In this document: in pieces, positions 1 to 11,929 of the stretch
Layout: each line of letters opens with the position of its first letter
How positions within the stretch are numbered: position 1 is the stretch's first letter
Assembly (NCBI GenBank): GCA_037501455.1
Contig: CM074857.1
Coordinates: forward strand, 105,061,501 to 105,125,500
Reading direction: 5' to 3'
DNA: 64,000 bases
DNA from: Lantana camara
Lineage: Eukaryota > Streptophyta > Magnoliopsida > Lamiales > Verbenaceae
Made by a program: the position numbers and the translations under genes
The notes under the pieces: generated by a model
Told to the model about the DNA's origin: nothing
Databases searched by the model: none
What the model saw: the letters and a program-made list of their open reading frames with translations, nothing else

Positions 1-850
1 GTCGCTTGTACCATTCCTGAGCCATTCCCACCAGGGAAGTGACAAAGACTTTGGCCCAGTAGTCGTATAGGTGCATCAAGTGCAGAAAATGATCCAAGTG
101 TTCAGCCGGATCAGTTGTTCCGTCGTAGCGATTGACGGAAGTGGGGATTTTGGCCATTCCTGCTTGGGCCATCAGAACTTCTTCCACGAGGGGAGAGCCC
201 CTCGCCAGGGGATGGTACTCATAAGTGCAAAAGTTCTCCTCTTGCTCCTTGCGGTGGGGGACTCGTAGCTGGCGGTCTTTGTGACGAGCGTCTCTGGCAT
301 CGGCTCGTTCATCCCTGCTATGGGAGATCTGAGACCGCGCTCGAGAGAGTTGTCCAACCATGTCCTTTAAACCCTGCAGTTGGTCTTGCACAGTCGCGAG
401 GATGTTAGGATTTACATCTCCTTCTTTGTCCCCCTGTTTTGTGGCTCTGGAGGCCCTTTTGGAGGCATGAGAGTCCCCTTCATTTTCGTTGACTCTTTCC
501 GTGGGCTCCCTGTTCCTGTCCACAGGGGGACGCTCGTTGTCGCCTCGGTGGGGCGTCTCTCTGGCAAGTGGCGGTGGTGGTTGAGCCCTCAGGAAGGCCT
601 GAGTTTCCCTGAGCGAAAATGTTTGCAAACCCCCTAAAGGAGCAGCAGCGGGAGTGGCCTGCCCAGAGGGAAAGTACATGGAGTGAAACTTCTCCCATGC
701 CCCTTGGGCCGCGTGAACCTCACATTGGGCGTAAAGAGCCCTCAGCTGTTGATGGGTTAATGGGGGCAACTCCACTCCTTCAATCTCCCTGGGAATCACC
801 ACTGGGAGCTGGATCTGGCCGGCGTGATAGGGCTGAACCGGCGGCAACAT
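1..850 (-). CDS. Ty3/Gypsy (Tat-type) gag, partial
   Basis: An uninterrupted frame of 283 codons runs from an ATG at 850 off the left edge of the window. The N-terminal half is Pro/Gln-rich and charged; the C-terminal part carries the signature of plant retrotransposon gag proteins (YDGTTDPAEHLDHF followed by a Leu/Met/Tyr-rich helix and a WAKVFVTSL-like segment), about residues 235-275. Gag would form the virus-like particle of the element. The start sits about 25 bases from a LINE fragment on the opposite strand, so the upstream leader and 5' LTR are missing or displaced. It may belong to the same lineage as the pol at the right end of the window, but nothing here links the two copies. No stop or frameshift is visible in the part present. 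Confidence 0.8.
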   Translation of the reverse strand, partial: MLPPVQPYHAGQIQLPVVIPREIEGVELPPLTHQQLRALYAQCEVHAAQGAWEKFHSMYFPSGQATPAAAPLGGLQTFSLRETQAFLRAQPPPPLARETPHRGDNERPPVDRNREPTERVNENEGDSHASKRASRATKQGDKEGDVNPNILATVQDQLQGLKDMVGQLSRARSQISHSRDERADARDARHKDRQLRVPHRKEQEENFCTYEYHPLARGSPLVEEVLMAQAGMAKIPTSVNRYDGTTDPAEHLDHFLHLMHLYDYWAKVFVTSLVGMAQEWYKR

Positions 851-876
851 GACGGTGGCGGTTAGCGTATATCCCG

Positions 877-1689
877 ATGGCGGCATCAGTAACGCTGTTA
901 TTGCAAAGATGGTTCACCTCCTCGGTTCACATAACAGGTAAGCATATTCGGGTTATAATTCCAATATTAATTCTTTGGTTTATTTGGCTTGCTAGGAATC
1001 GTAAGAGGCACAAAGGAACCCGTATATCACCAAACGAAATTATTAGGAGGGTTAATGAACACGTACACAACCTCTGGAAAGTAAAACAAGACTGGTGGCG
1101 TGGAGATCTTCATACAACAGGCAGATTCGGAATATGGTTTAGGAGGCAGCAACAACCGCGACCTAAAGAGGTCGTGTGGCAAAGACCCGAAGAAGGAATG
1201 GTTAAACTTAATACGGACGGAGCGTCTCGTGGAAACCCGGGGCCAGCAGGTATTGAGGGAGTGTTACGGAATCATAATGGAAAAGTTATGATGGCTTTCA
1301 GTGCAGGGATTGAAGAAACAACTAACACGACAGCGGAGTTATGCGCCGTCACGGTGGGAGTTAGGCTTGCAGCGGAGTGTGGTTACAGAAATCTGTGGAT
1401 AGAACTAGATTCGGAGGCCGTGATTTCCATAATTAGGAAAAGAAGAGCAAGGGGAAAGGACAATCAACAGCTGATCAATATGTTCCGACATTATACCAAG
1501 GATATGAATGTCAGGCTCACTCACATTTACAGAGAGGGGAATGGAGTAGCAGATTGGTTGGCTAAACAAGGATCTTAAACACAACGTAGATGGGGTTTTC
1601 CAGAAAATGAGATGCCTAAAGAATTAAAAGGGCGAGTAATACTCGACAAATGGGAGCTTGCAAATGTAAGATGCAAAGGAAAAAACTAG
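877..1689 (+). pseudogene. L1-type LINE C-terminal fragment: RNase H domain
   Basis: This is the end of a LINE ORF2: a short piece of the zinc-binding region (ending in ILWFIWLARNRKRHKG) and then a complete RVT_3 RNase H domain. The four acidic catalytic positions are visible: Asp in KLNTDGASRGNPG, Glu in TTAELCAV, Asp in WIELDSEAV and Asp in NGVADWLAKQ. A TAA at 1576-1578 ends the frame, but the same frame continues to a TAG at 1687-1689 and encodes the usual C-terminal tail of this family (PKELKGRVILDKWELANVR). The TAA is therefore probably a nonsense mutation. Endonuclease and reverse transcriptase are absent. It abuts the Gypsy gag at about 860, so one of the two inserted into or broke the other. 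Confidence 0.8.
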
Positions 1690-2700
1690 CTGATCAAGGT
1701 ATGATGCTGATAGATCATATGAAATTTTTATTAATTTTCCACATGCATAACAGTTACCACATTTGGTCTTTTGAGAGAGGTATGGTTTCTTTGCAGGTTA
1801 GGACAAGTGGTAATACTAATAGAGAAGAGGCAATGACTTGGAAGCTGTGTGATATGTATAAGTGTCTCTTTCTTGATATGTCGTATTTGCTTAAGACCCC
1901 TATGACAAATAACCATAAGCACCCAATGTGTAGCTTTAAGGCTTTTGAACAGGCAATTGCTTCAGGCCATCAATATTGGGAGAGAAAAATTATGGAAAGT
2001 TTCAGACTGTGTAATAAGTAAATAATCACGACACGTATAAGACTAAGGTGAGTACAAGCATTATCTCAGTTGATTGTTTTTTAATTAAGAGTAAGAAGAT
2101 TGTAGCTTATAGTGGATTTGATCAAGGCTCTGTCGAGAGGGTATATGTTCATCTTACGCAGGGAAACAACGGGGATAACCATTGTTGGAAGAGAGATGGT
2201 CACCACAAGGGGCCAGTTTGCAACTTTGGAATTTATGGTATCCACTATGTACATATTGTCCGACATCAACCAAACACATTGATGTATAGCCCTGAGGACG
2301 CTAGCGACACGTATGCAATTTTTCGTTGCCCGATGTTAGTCTCGCTGACACGCATCAATCTTGCCTGGAAGTCTAGGCGCCTCCTTTTGAGGCCAGCGGG
2401 TGATCCGATAGCTTCGCCTAGCATGAGGGGCCTGAACTTATGGAGTAGCCACAATAAGAATTCCATTTTCTTGGACAGTGGGAATTCGAGAAATTTTAAT
2501 TTAGCCCATAAGCATTGTATTGTTGTCCTTTCTTTTCGTGGGCACTCTGGCATGTTTAGCATTTCCGATGCATGGATCATGAATAATTGTATTTATTTCG
2601 GTTTGGTTTGGTTGATTATATATGAGGTGGGGACCTCGGTAACAACCCTACGGTCTCCTTGATCGGTTTTTGAAAAAAAATAATAATAATAAAAAAAATT
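1690..2700 (+). other. probable LINE 3' region, unassigned
   Basis: The 204-codon frame at 2048-2662 (+) and the 104-codon frame at 2266-2580 (-) match no family I recognise. The stretch ends in a purine/A-rich tail (about 2667-2700) after a T/G-rich run, which would fit the poly(A) end of the LINE fragment upstream. The middle may be an unrelated insertion. I make no gene call. Confidence 0.35.
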
Positions 2701-3580
2701 TAAGTTTTGACAACACATAACTCAAAATTCAAGATTCCTCAAAGTGCATAGAATAGAAAAAGGATTTGTGGATATTTAAAAGCATTACTTTTAGGCTTTT
2801 GGGTATAGATTATTAATCATAATTAGTGGACAACAGAGAGTTGAAAAGGTACTTAGTAATTAGAATTTGCAATATTATAACTAAAGAAAAGAACCCCCCC
2901 CCCCCCCCCCCCCCCCCCTTTTGGTCCCATCTTTTGACTACGACTTCCTCTAGTCCCGTGGAATATCATATTTTTGTGTAAAATTATAGTTCACATTTGC
3001 TAGACTGCACCAAATTAATTATACAATCAAATACTACATTTAGTGTTTGATTGATCATCCTCATACATTTTATTTTAATCACATAATGAAACAAATATAA
3101 AATATACTTTTTTCGTGACAGGGAGAATAAGCAAGATTTAAGTTAGAATTACTCAATTTTTTTAACACAGTTTGAAAAATCTAAATATTTATAATTTTAC
3201 TTAAAGAAAAATAAAATACAATAAAATTTATGTTTTATTATGTGCTCAAGTCCGTTCAAATTATTAAGACGGGTAGATGAGTTAAGTGACAAACGTTTAC
3301 ACCTATAAATTGATAAATTATGGATTCGAATCTTGTTGGAAGTAATTGAGAAACTAAAATTGTATATCTCATTATAAGTTAGAGCAAAACAAATAATTTG
3401 TTGTGATATTTAGAAGCCGAATGATTAAACGTTCCCAATTTGTAATAGGGATGTTAGTTCTAATGTTTCCCACCCGCCTTGTATGACTTCAGTTTTTGTT
3501 TGACACTTTTGGTTCTATGTTATTCTTGATTGTTAGATTATGTTTAGCTATATAAATTTTTCGATTTCGATTAATATTAT
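2701..3580. other. AT-rich intergenic, poly-C tract
   Basis: No coding potential is seen. A run of about 25 C residues lies at 2894-2918. The rest is AT-rich sequence without recognisable structure. Confidence 0.6.
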
Positions 3581-3855
3581 ATGGGGAATTATGAAAAAAT
3601 TCTCAATTATGGAGTCAATTTTTAGTTTGCTCCCAGGTTCAAAAAAAATTTAGTTCATTCCCAACTAAACTCAAGAATCGTGTACCTAAATCATCATATG
3701 GTGTATATTTTTCGCCATATGTGGTATCTGCACCATAAAATGGGGAGCAAACTCAAATTATGCATCTCATCTGATGAGTGAATTAAATTTTTTTTGAATT
3801 TGGGGAGCAAACTAAAATTTTTGCAACCCATAAGGAGTTTTGGAAAATTGTCCAT
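3581..3855. mobile_element. MITE, about 275 bp
   Basis: The ends are imperfect inverted repeats of about 55 bp. Both arms contain TTTTAGTTTGCTCCC on their own strand and end in ATGG at the border. The short AT-rich centre has no ORF. The flanks are TA/AT-rich, so the target duplication cannot be fixed. Superfamily is not assigned. Confidence 0.55.
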
Positions 3856-3915
3856 ATTAATTATATACGAGTTGATCATAAAAAAAATAAAAAATATATA
3901 TATATAAACTATAAA

Positions 3916-4053
3916 ATTGACGGAACCCTAACGGTGCCGAGGGACCTCAAACGGTCTGTAAAATGTAGGGACTAATATGTAATTTTCGAAATAAGAGGGA
4001 CTAATTTATAATTAGGGCAAACCTTAGGGTACCTAAATATAATTCGCCCTAAT
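3916..4053. repeat. solo terminal repeat related to the inner MULE
   Basis: The order of blocks (GACGGAACCCTAACGG, GAGGGACCTCAAACGG, AGGGACTAATATGTAATTT, TAATTAGGGCAAACC) parallels the right terminal inverted repeat of the Mutator-like element at 38,993-39,141. It looks like a remnant or a short non-autonomous relative. Only one arm is seen. Confidence 0.5.
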
Positions 4054-4155
4054 TTTAATCTTAATCTTTTTCGCATATTTTATGGATATTGATCCTCTTT
4101 TTAAATTTAAAATTTTAATTTTATCTCTTTATATTTGGAATTTTAATTTTTTAAT

Positions 4156-5107
4156 TTGCACGCACGACGTAGGGTGAGGACTTTTTCCACGAAAACCTTG
4201 GATTTTCTCTACACTTTTCACTTCTACACTTTCTTGTTTTTCACCTGCCCCGAATCCAATTTACCACCACAACGGGACCCCCCGCTTTCTCTTCTATTTT
4301 TGAATAAAAAACCCGAAAAATCATTTCGAAACCCTTCTGGGCTTTGCCTTTCCCACGCTTTGTTCTTGATTTCTTTACTGTTTTTGAAGTTTTTGACCTT
4401 CGTAGGAGTGAAAGACCAAAGAGGTCCTCTTTTTGTGGATGAAAAATCCAGTCTTGCAGCTGTTTTTATCCTTCCTCAGGTGTGTTCTTCCCTTCCCTTT
4501 GCATATTATTATTAATTCTTTTCTGTATTTGAATTGGGGTGGTTGTTTTTGGTTTTGGGTGGGTAATTTCTTTTGTTTTCTAAAGTTTTGATGGTATTGG
4601 CGTGAGAGTGGTGCTCCTTTTGTTGATTTATCGTTGTTAGTGGTCTGAAGATGAAATTATGTGAAATAAATGAGAGGGAGACTGTTCTTTTCGTTGTTTT
4701 CATCCTCTATTGTGGTGGGCTTTTTGTTCTATTGTTGAAGAGGAAATAATTTAGGTCAACTCTTGGTTTATACTGTCTTTCCTCCTTTTCCATATAATAT
4801 AGATCATTTCTTTAGCTTACAAGTTACAAATTCAAACAGCGAGAAGTTGCTTGTTTTCTTTCTTCGAATGTTAAGTAATTCAAACAGAATTGAGACCTCT
4901 GAAGGGGTTGGTCACTGATTATCTTAATTTTGATTCGATAACATAAAGAAAATTGTTCTGTGTGAGAAACTTGATTGGTAAAAGATGATTGATCTTGAGT
5001 AGGCGAAGAATGATTGCATAACCTTATCTTGCTGAGCTGGTTTTGATTTCGTTTTCATTTTCAGCATGATGAAGACTTCATCTTGACATAAGAACACCAC
5101 TTATTCT
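4156..5107 (+). other. 5' leader and leader intron of the kinase pseudogene
   Basis: A CT-rich stretch (4190-4480) resembles a plant 5' UTR. It ends at CCTTCCTCAG, followed by GTGTGT and a T-rich intron-like region. TTTTCATTTTCAG at about 5052-5064 is a good acceptor, and the next ATG is at 5114. Related AGC VIII kinase genes often carry such a leader intron. An open frame at 4156-4515 overlaps this leader but shows no protein signature. Confidence 0.4.
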
Positions 5108-7386
5108 GTGTACATGTCTCTAAAAGTTATGACTACCTCGGCTGTGAGTCATGAAATCGTGGAGCTGGCAGAAGCTTGCGATTCCAACTACGAGATTAGT
5201 GAAATTACTGATAAGCCCTTGAAGAAGTACTCCATAGAGGATGACATTGACAAGCTCTTTGAAGCTATCGACATCAGGAACTCCAGTCGGGGAATGGGTC
5301 CCATTAGCAAGAGTGCCATGAAAAGACCAATGATACAACCTGGTCCAGCTCAAATATCCCACATTGGAATTGCAGAACCAGTTAGTCTAAAACAGGCTCT
5401 TAGAGGATTATGTATCTCTCAAGCATCTGAGCTGGCAGCAGTAAAGAAGTGAATTTCAAGGCCATCATCTGCTTCACCAGATGTCGTACCGTCAGCGGCT
5501 GTCAAGAATTTGGTGGAGGTAACCTTAATTCCTGAAAAAAGCCTGTCACAAATTTCAAACAATCGACACAAGTGGTGCTCATAAGGGCAAACCCGTCAAA
5601 AACCCAAGCAAAGATCTTGATTCAAGCAAACAGGGTTTGAAAAGCCAAAGCTTTTACAAGAAGAAAATAGTCCCAAAACCGACATCTGTCTCCAAAACTG
5701 TTGTTGAACATAATGATGGAGTTCTCGTCTCACATTGCTCTAGCAAGACAAAAAATGAGACGTCTCAAAGTTCGAAAAGTAGTGCTGGGGAATGCAGTGA
5801 GGACAGCTGTCCCAGTGGTTCCCATCTATGCCGGCCTCATATGTCTAAGGACTTGAGATGGGAAGCGATCCACTGTGTTGAGGAGCAGCATGGAAGCGTG
5901 GGGATGCGACACTTCAAACTGTTGAGGAAGCTTGGTGGTGGAGATATTGGCATAGTTTACCTTGCAGAGCTGAGGGTCAAGCTCTCTCTTTGCCTTGAAA
6001 GTTATGGATAATGTTCTTTTGAGCAGCAAGAAGAAAATGATGAGGGCTCAAACTGAGAAAGAGACACTTGAAATCTTGGATCATCCCTTTCTTCCTACAC
6101 TCTGCGCATTTTGGTATGAATAAGTTTTCTTGTTTGGTTACGGAGTATTGTCCGGGGGTGATCTGCATGTTGTTCGCCAAAAGCAGGTTACCAAGGGTTT
6201 TCCCGAACATGCGGTTAGGTACGGTTTCTCTGATTTAATTTTTATTTTAAATTATATCTCTCTGTCTCCTCACATGCAGATAGGATTCCTTATGTTGCTT
6301 TTCATAATTAGGTGGTGGTGTTGAGTTTGGATCTTTGATTTTTTTCACTTGATCTGTTATCATATTTGAATGATTGCCTTATCCGCAAATTTAACCTGTT
6401 AATGAGACACATTGAATAATCTCAGATTATTTTTCAGACAAGGGGGCAGTTGTATTTGTAACTAGACCAATATTGAGGGGATTTGTTTGCAAATTTCATA
6501 TTTTATTGTATGCTATCTGATTTTGCTAAATTGGTAAAATCCTCGTGGTTTCAAAACATGCAGGTTTTATGCTGCTGAAGTTCTTCTTGCACTAGAATAC
6601 CTACACATGCTTGGAGGTCTACCACTTAAAGCCCGAAAACATTCTCGTCAGGGAAGATGGTCACATAACGTTGTCAGATTTCGACCTATCCCTTAGATGT
6701 CCGACTAATCCCACACTTCTCGACCCATCTTCTTCTTCTTCTCCAGAACCTCCAAACAAGATCTCCAGCGCACGCTCCGATTCCAGCTGCATAGACCCTT
6801 TCTGCCTCCACCCCGACTTCCAACTCTCCTGCTTCACCCGGCCCCAAGGTTTTTATCCACCGCATCAAGAACAAAAAAACTCAAATCCAAACTAGCTGCC
6901 CATGTTGCCCAAGCCGCCCGAGTCATTCCACTTCGACAGCTTGTGGTGGAGCCCACCGCAGCAAGATCCAACTCCTTCGTTGGAACATACGAGTATCTTG
7001 CCCTGGAGATCATTAAAGGGGAAGGCTACGGGAGTCAAGTTGATTGGTGGACTTTCGGGATTCTTCTTTATGAGCTTTTGTATGGTAGGACGCCGTTTAA
7101 GGGCTCAACCAATGAGGAAACCATGTCCAATATCGGGTCCCAGTGCCTTAAGTTTCCTCAATCCCGAACGGTGAGTTCTCATGCTAGGGATTTGGTCAGA
7201 CGACTGCTGAAGAAGGAGCCAGAGAATAGGATGGGGTCGTCTAAAGGGGCAGCTGAGATTAAGCAGCATTTGCTCTTCGATGGGTTGAATTGGGCTCTGA
7301 TCCGGTGCGAGACCCCGCCTGAGGTGCCTAAGATGTTTGATTTGGGAGATGGTGGCTGTCCTGATATACAGTTTGAGATGTTTTAG
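5108..7386 (+). pseudogene. AGC VIII (KIPK/PVPK1-like) Ser/Thr kinase, decayed
   Basis: Pieces of a plant AGC VIIIa kinase are found in order on one strand. First comes an N-terminal regulatory stretch (5108-5452, EDDIDKLFEAIDIRNSSR), then a linker and start of the kinase domain (5637-6011, HFKLLRKLGGGDIGIVYLAEL), and then, after a frame change, an [12 protein letters not shown] segment. An intron lies at about 6215-6563, followed by [37 protein letters not shown], the long insertion typical of plant AGC kinases, and [23 protein letters not shown] to the end. Damage includes a TGA at about 5452, several frameshifts, a degenerate Gly loop, loss of the catalytic Arg-Asp before LKPEN by a short deletion, a stop at about 6893, and Pro-to-Leu in the APE motif. 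Live members phosphorylate auxin transporters or bind kinesin-like proteins. This copy cannot make an active kinase. Confidence 0.85.
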
Positions 7387-8754
7387 GAACATTTGAAGCT
7401 TGGAGAGAAATAGGTTAGGAGGTTGTTTGTAATACTTAAGCCTTGCTGTACCTCTTTTATAGAATGTGGATAGTGTAAATTTACAGCATGTGAATGGAAA
7501 GGTGCATATAATTGTGAGTTCACACTGTTCTTTGTCTTCCCATGAACAATATATGCACATCTCTTGCTCGTTTATTGTAATTTAATTGAAATTCTTGCTC
7601 TATAAACTTTGTGTGTGATAAATCTAAAAGGAAGATAATAGCATAAAAGCATGGATGATAAATCTTTAGTGCCAAAGAAAACTTATCAACTTGAACATAA
7701 GGCAAAACCAAACATCCCGGAAAGTACAATAATGTCACTAGTGACGAAGATGACGCATCAAGAACTCACAGCATGTCAGCGGTCTCACAAATTATTAACA
7801 TACTCAAATGAACAAAAACTCGTTTTCAAATCACAATGCTTTTGAAGTGATCTTCCGAACTGGGCCCTCATTGAAAAGAAGATATCTCCTCATTCCTTCT
7901 TCCCGATCCCATGAGACATGTTATAAACCCCTCTTCCCTTAAGAACATTACAAACAACATTAATGCCAAGCCAGGCAAGCCTACGCGCGCACACGTGCAC
8001 ATGAGAAATGGATCATAGGAAGATCAGATAAGTACTCACAATCATATAAAGGCAAGAACCAACCAAAGCCAGAGGTGATCTTATCCATTGGTCCTCTGGA
8101 AATACTTCTGCTTCTCAACGAGCTTTTCTCTTGGCTGAAGGGTTGTTCAGACATCCTGCATCAATGGTATACATATATGTTAATGAAACTTGCAATATTT
8201 CTACCATTAACCATGTCCGAAACAGCCCCCAATCTATTACACCCCTTTTTTTCTGGGCAGATAACATGCAATGATCCATTCCAATTTCCAAAGGCATAAA
8301 AAGTTTTGTCCAAAATTCTCTTAAACTGTTCTTTTCGGCTCTCCACGACATAGTATCATGGTAGAAATTACTTCATACAAATGCTAAATGTTGTGAATGG
8401 ATAGTCTAAAAAACTAGTTGTTTCTTTCTCAATTATTATAGTAGTATGTTTGTCATCTCGAGCAAATGCACGAAAGACGACAGAAGTATGAAGAACTCAA
8501 GAAAGTACTACCCGATCCTACAACAGTACATTCATAGAGACGGATTAAACATGAGATATTCCAGCAAATTACTTCATCAACAACAAAAGTAAAGCTCGTT
8601 ATGCGAGCAAAATCATTTTCTAATCATCCAGGACAAGGGCAAAGCTTGTACCAAACAGTTAATCAACAACCAAAGCTACTGGATTTCAAAATGACAGTAA
8701 AAAGGAATTCGTGTCCAAACTACACGAGCACAAAGAATAAATTGACTTACCAAA
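7387..8754. other. intergenic, weak small-exon candidate
   Basis: No clear gene. On the minus strand at about 8020-8150 an acceptor-like TTGATGCAG precedes an ATG and a short frame beginning MSEQPFSQEKSSLRSRSISR. I do not recognise it, and no second exon is obvious. It could also be 3' sequence of the XS-type gene. Confidence 0.3.
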
Positions 8755-8854
8755 TTATAAATTCAGGGCTGTAAAGAAGAATAAGTTCAACCAAAGAAGG
8801 GTGAAGAATATACGGCTCCATCTATGAAACCAATTCATAAGGCAGAACACGGAC

Positions 8855-11223
8855 CTGCCACATACAATGCACTTTAAATCACCAGCTTTTCCTTTATCCA
8901 CGTATTTCTTTCTTTTTGCAGGTGTCTCATGAATCAGTTTAAGAAACCTGAAAAATGCACTTTGCAGCAGCTGCTTAAATTCCTCAGACTTTTCAGGTGG
9001 TTCAGGCTTTGCCGGTGTAATATGGTCTCCCAAGTGGTTTCGATCATGACCTTGATGACTTCCTTTTGAATCTTCTTGTAGGCTTACCGCTTGGTTAGAA
9101 CTCCTAATTTTCTGCCATGGAAGTACAGAACGTTTCATTGGTGGAGGAGGTGCTCGCCATTTCCTTATCGAGGGTCTACATTTCTCTAAGCGTTCTGAGA
9201 CATGAGGCCTTCGAAGAGCAGGTCCCAGTCTTTTCTTTATATCTCTAGAATCAGATTTATGAGGTTTGACTAACCGACTGGTGTCAAAGTTTGATGATGA
9301 TGGCCTATCACCGGCAATCTCAGGCGATGCCCCTCATGCTTTCTCGTAGATATATTTACTCGGTTTGGGCTTCTTTGATAACCTAAAATGATCAATTTCA
9401 TCTCCCATATCTACTTGGTCGTATATCTTTCGAGCACCATTCCCATCAGTGGATATTCTATTCCCATAATCATGCTCGTACAATATCTCATCTCTAACTT
9501 GTCTGGGTCTAACCGTCCTTTCAGATGGTTCAACCATGGTCAAATCTACAAAGGCAGACCTCTTTCTGGGGCTATCATCAACTCCCCCAAATGTAAGGTC
9601 ATATTCTTTTGATTGAAATATATCTGATCTTTCCATATTAGGCCACCGGACACTATCACCCGCATGAAGTTCACGTGGTTTAAAACTTCCATATGCTGAA
9701 TATCCAGTTTCATTAGTCAGACTAGAACCTCCAGTACCCAACATATCCAGATCACGTTTACTTGCTTCATCAAATTTATCAGGTGTCAACCGCGCCTGAG
9801 AAAAAGAATATGGGTCCCATAATACATCATTCATCACATGTTTTTTGTGCAAGGTTTCATCAACATTAGGATTTAAAACATCCATTCTTGACACACGCTC
9901 GCCTCTATATTCTTCTTCAACATCATCGAGCCTTGTACTCGTTCTGTCTATTTTAGCTCCACCAAATTCTGCATATAACTGATCTCCCTGTTTTTCCTGA
10001 GCACGCCCTGTATACCACCTTGAGCTGCTCCTTGTATCATCTAAAAGACCTCCAGGTCCTCTAGGGAAAATATCTTGCCTCTTTTCATTATATCCATCAA
10101 GGTCAATAGGCTGAGAATCAAATCCACGCCCTCTTCCTATCACATGTGTTGGCATGTGAAGGTTTCCAGAAGCAGAGTAACTGGGAACATAATCCTTAGG
10201 CTGAGATGATGACACCATATACTCAGAATCTCCCTTCAAAAAGCCACGTGAAGGCAGAAAGTCCTCTTCCTCATTGAATTTGTACATTTCTCTACCCGCC
10301 ATTTTCTCTACGCCCATTAACTCATCCTGGAAATAAACGGTGTCTTTTTCTTTTATAAAAGATGATCTTTTTGATCACGTAAGCCAACATCTCTTTTCCC
10401 CCCAAATGAAGCTCATCTCGGAAATTAAAGTATCCCTGTTTCTCAGTATCAGTATTCAGATACCGTGATGCCACAGATGAGATGCGACTGCTCCCATCAC
10501 CACCACTTAGGTTTCTTAGGGATAAATCATCAACATCACCACGTGCTAATGTGTATGACTGAGAGTTCATCCTTCCACCCCTATCATATTCTTGAGAAAG
10601 AGGCTTGGTGCGATCGACAAACTGTGATGCTGGTAATAGTCCAGCTTGAACAGAATCAGAGTAATAATAGTCCCTCTTGCCACCACCACTAGGGATGTTT
10701 ATATAACCATCAGTATTGTAGTCACGAGCGTGGCTGAAATCCTTTATGCTCAGATGATCTGATTTTAAGGGTCCATCTGAATGATCCCATTCAAACTTCA
10801 TTAAACCCGAATCACGCAGATATGGGTCCTCATCGTATGATCTCCTTGAGGGTGCGACCTCATTTTTATATTTACCCTCTACCTCCATCTTCATACTCAG
10901 AAATTCTTGCAGGCCGCCTGCTGATATCCCATCAAAATTATCCCTTCTCTCAATTCTCCGAGGACTCCTCGATCGCTTAGCACCAATTGCATACCCATCT
11001 CTATCCCTATTATCGTATTCAGAAAATCCCTATCAAGGATATCCCTTCTCCCGGCCCTCCGTGATGTCTGAGCCTCCTTCGAATAGTCTTCTTGCCCACG
11101 ATGATTATATGAGGAACTCCTGCGATGCCTCGACGGACTAAAATCCGGAGACCTTGGCGGCCGCGGACGCCGAGGCGATGGAGACCGCCGCCGGGAAGTC
11201 ACCCCGTCTCGCCTCTCCCCCAT
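8855..11223 (-). pseudogene. XS zinc-finger-type nuclear protein, one frameshift and one stop
   Basis: The N-terminus (from ATG 11,223) is Arg/Ser/Pro-rich like SR proteins. A long hydrophilic middle follows, and the end has the conserved block EEFKQLLQSAFFRFLKLIHETPAKRKKY with GKAGDLKCIVCG, the first Cys pair of an XS zinc finger. Two lesions are visible. A frame change near 11,025 moves the reading to the frame ending EFLSMKMEVEGKYKNE. A TGA at 9334-9336 is followed in the same frame by 65 uninterrupted codons joining the last block. A very short intron (about 52 bp, near 10,325-10,376) joins two further frames. The frame then meets a GT donor at 8854, and the exons for the rest of the finger and the XS domain are not found. 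XS-type proteins act in RNA-directed silencing or as nuclear RNA-binding factors; the role here is unknown. A sequencing error could explain one lesion but hardly both. Confidence 0.65.
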
Positions 11224-11499
11224 CGTTCCAGTAAATCAACAACTAATCTCCGATTCAATAACGAATCAGAAATGAACGACTCTAAAATCCAAAGACCTAA
11301 TTATACTGCTCCACGAACAAAATACAAAACAAAAAAACAATCGAATTCGACAGAGAAGAAACCTGGAACTCCATAACCCTATGATAATCAACAAAAACAC
11401 ATCATATAGTTTAATCCTTTTGGCTTATCAAATTATCAATATCCAATAAAACAGGATAATCCAACCTTCAGGGTAGGGGAAATCACAAAATGCATTTCC

Positions 11500-11929
11500 T
11501 AAGAGAAATAGAATTAAAAATCAGAACCATAGACGCAAAAACAATACCTGGGATTATGAAGCTGACGAAAAGGGGCACGCGATCCCCAACATTGTAAGCG
11601 CTGGCAGAATGAAGCTAGAGAAAACCCAGTTTCACGATCCCCATTAGCAAAATATATTGATTTCGACGGCGGATAGTTGGTGGTCCGGCGGTGGCGGAGT
11701 GGGTGAACGAGTGAGGTGAAGTACTTTCCCGGCATAGCTCAACTTAAAGATGTCAACGAAATTATCTGGAAAGGGGAAAAGATAGCCCTAACTATTCAGA
11801 GACACGTGCGATGCAGCCCCTTCACTTTCAGAGACGACGTCGTTTTGACAATTACGGCTGGCTCTTATATAATAGCCGACATGCATGAATTCACAACATA
11901 ACTACTCACTTTCCATATTTGATATTTCG
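11500..11929. promoter_or_regulatory. divergent promoter region
   Basis: The region separates the minus-strand XS gene from the plus-strand repeat-protein gene. On the plus strand TATATAATA lies at 11,866-11,874. Transcription would then start near 11,895-11,905, which supports ATG 11,930 rather than 11,885 as the start of the next gene. On the minus strand 11,549-11,720 looks like a 5' UTR exon ending in CCCAG at a GT donor. Confidence 0.45.

Noticed and set aside
2048..2662. 204-codon frame downstream of the LINE fragment
   Set aside because: No recognisable domain, and opposing frames of similar quality overlap it; left as unassigned.
4156..4515. 119-codon frame upstream of the kinase
   Set aside because: Phe/Leu/Pro-rich translation of a CT-rich leader; the splice-like end suggests 5' UTR.
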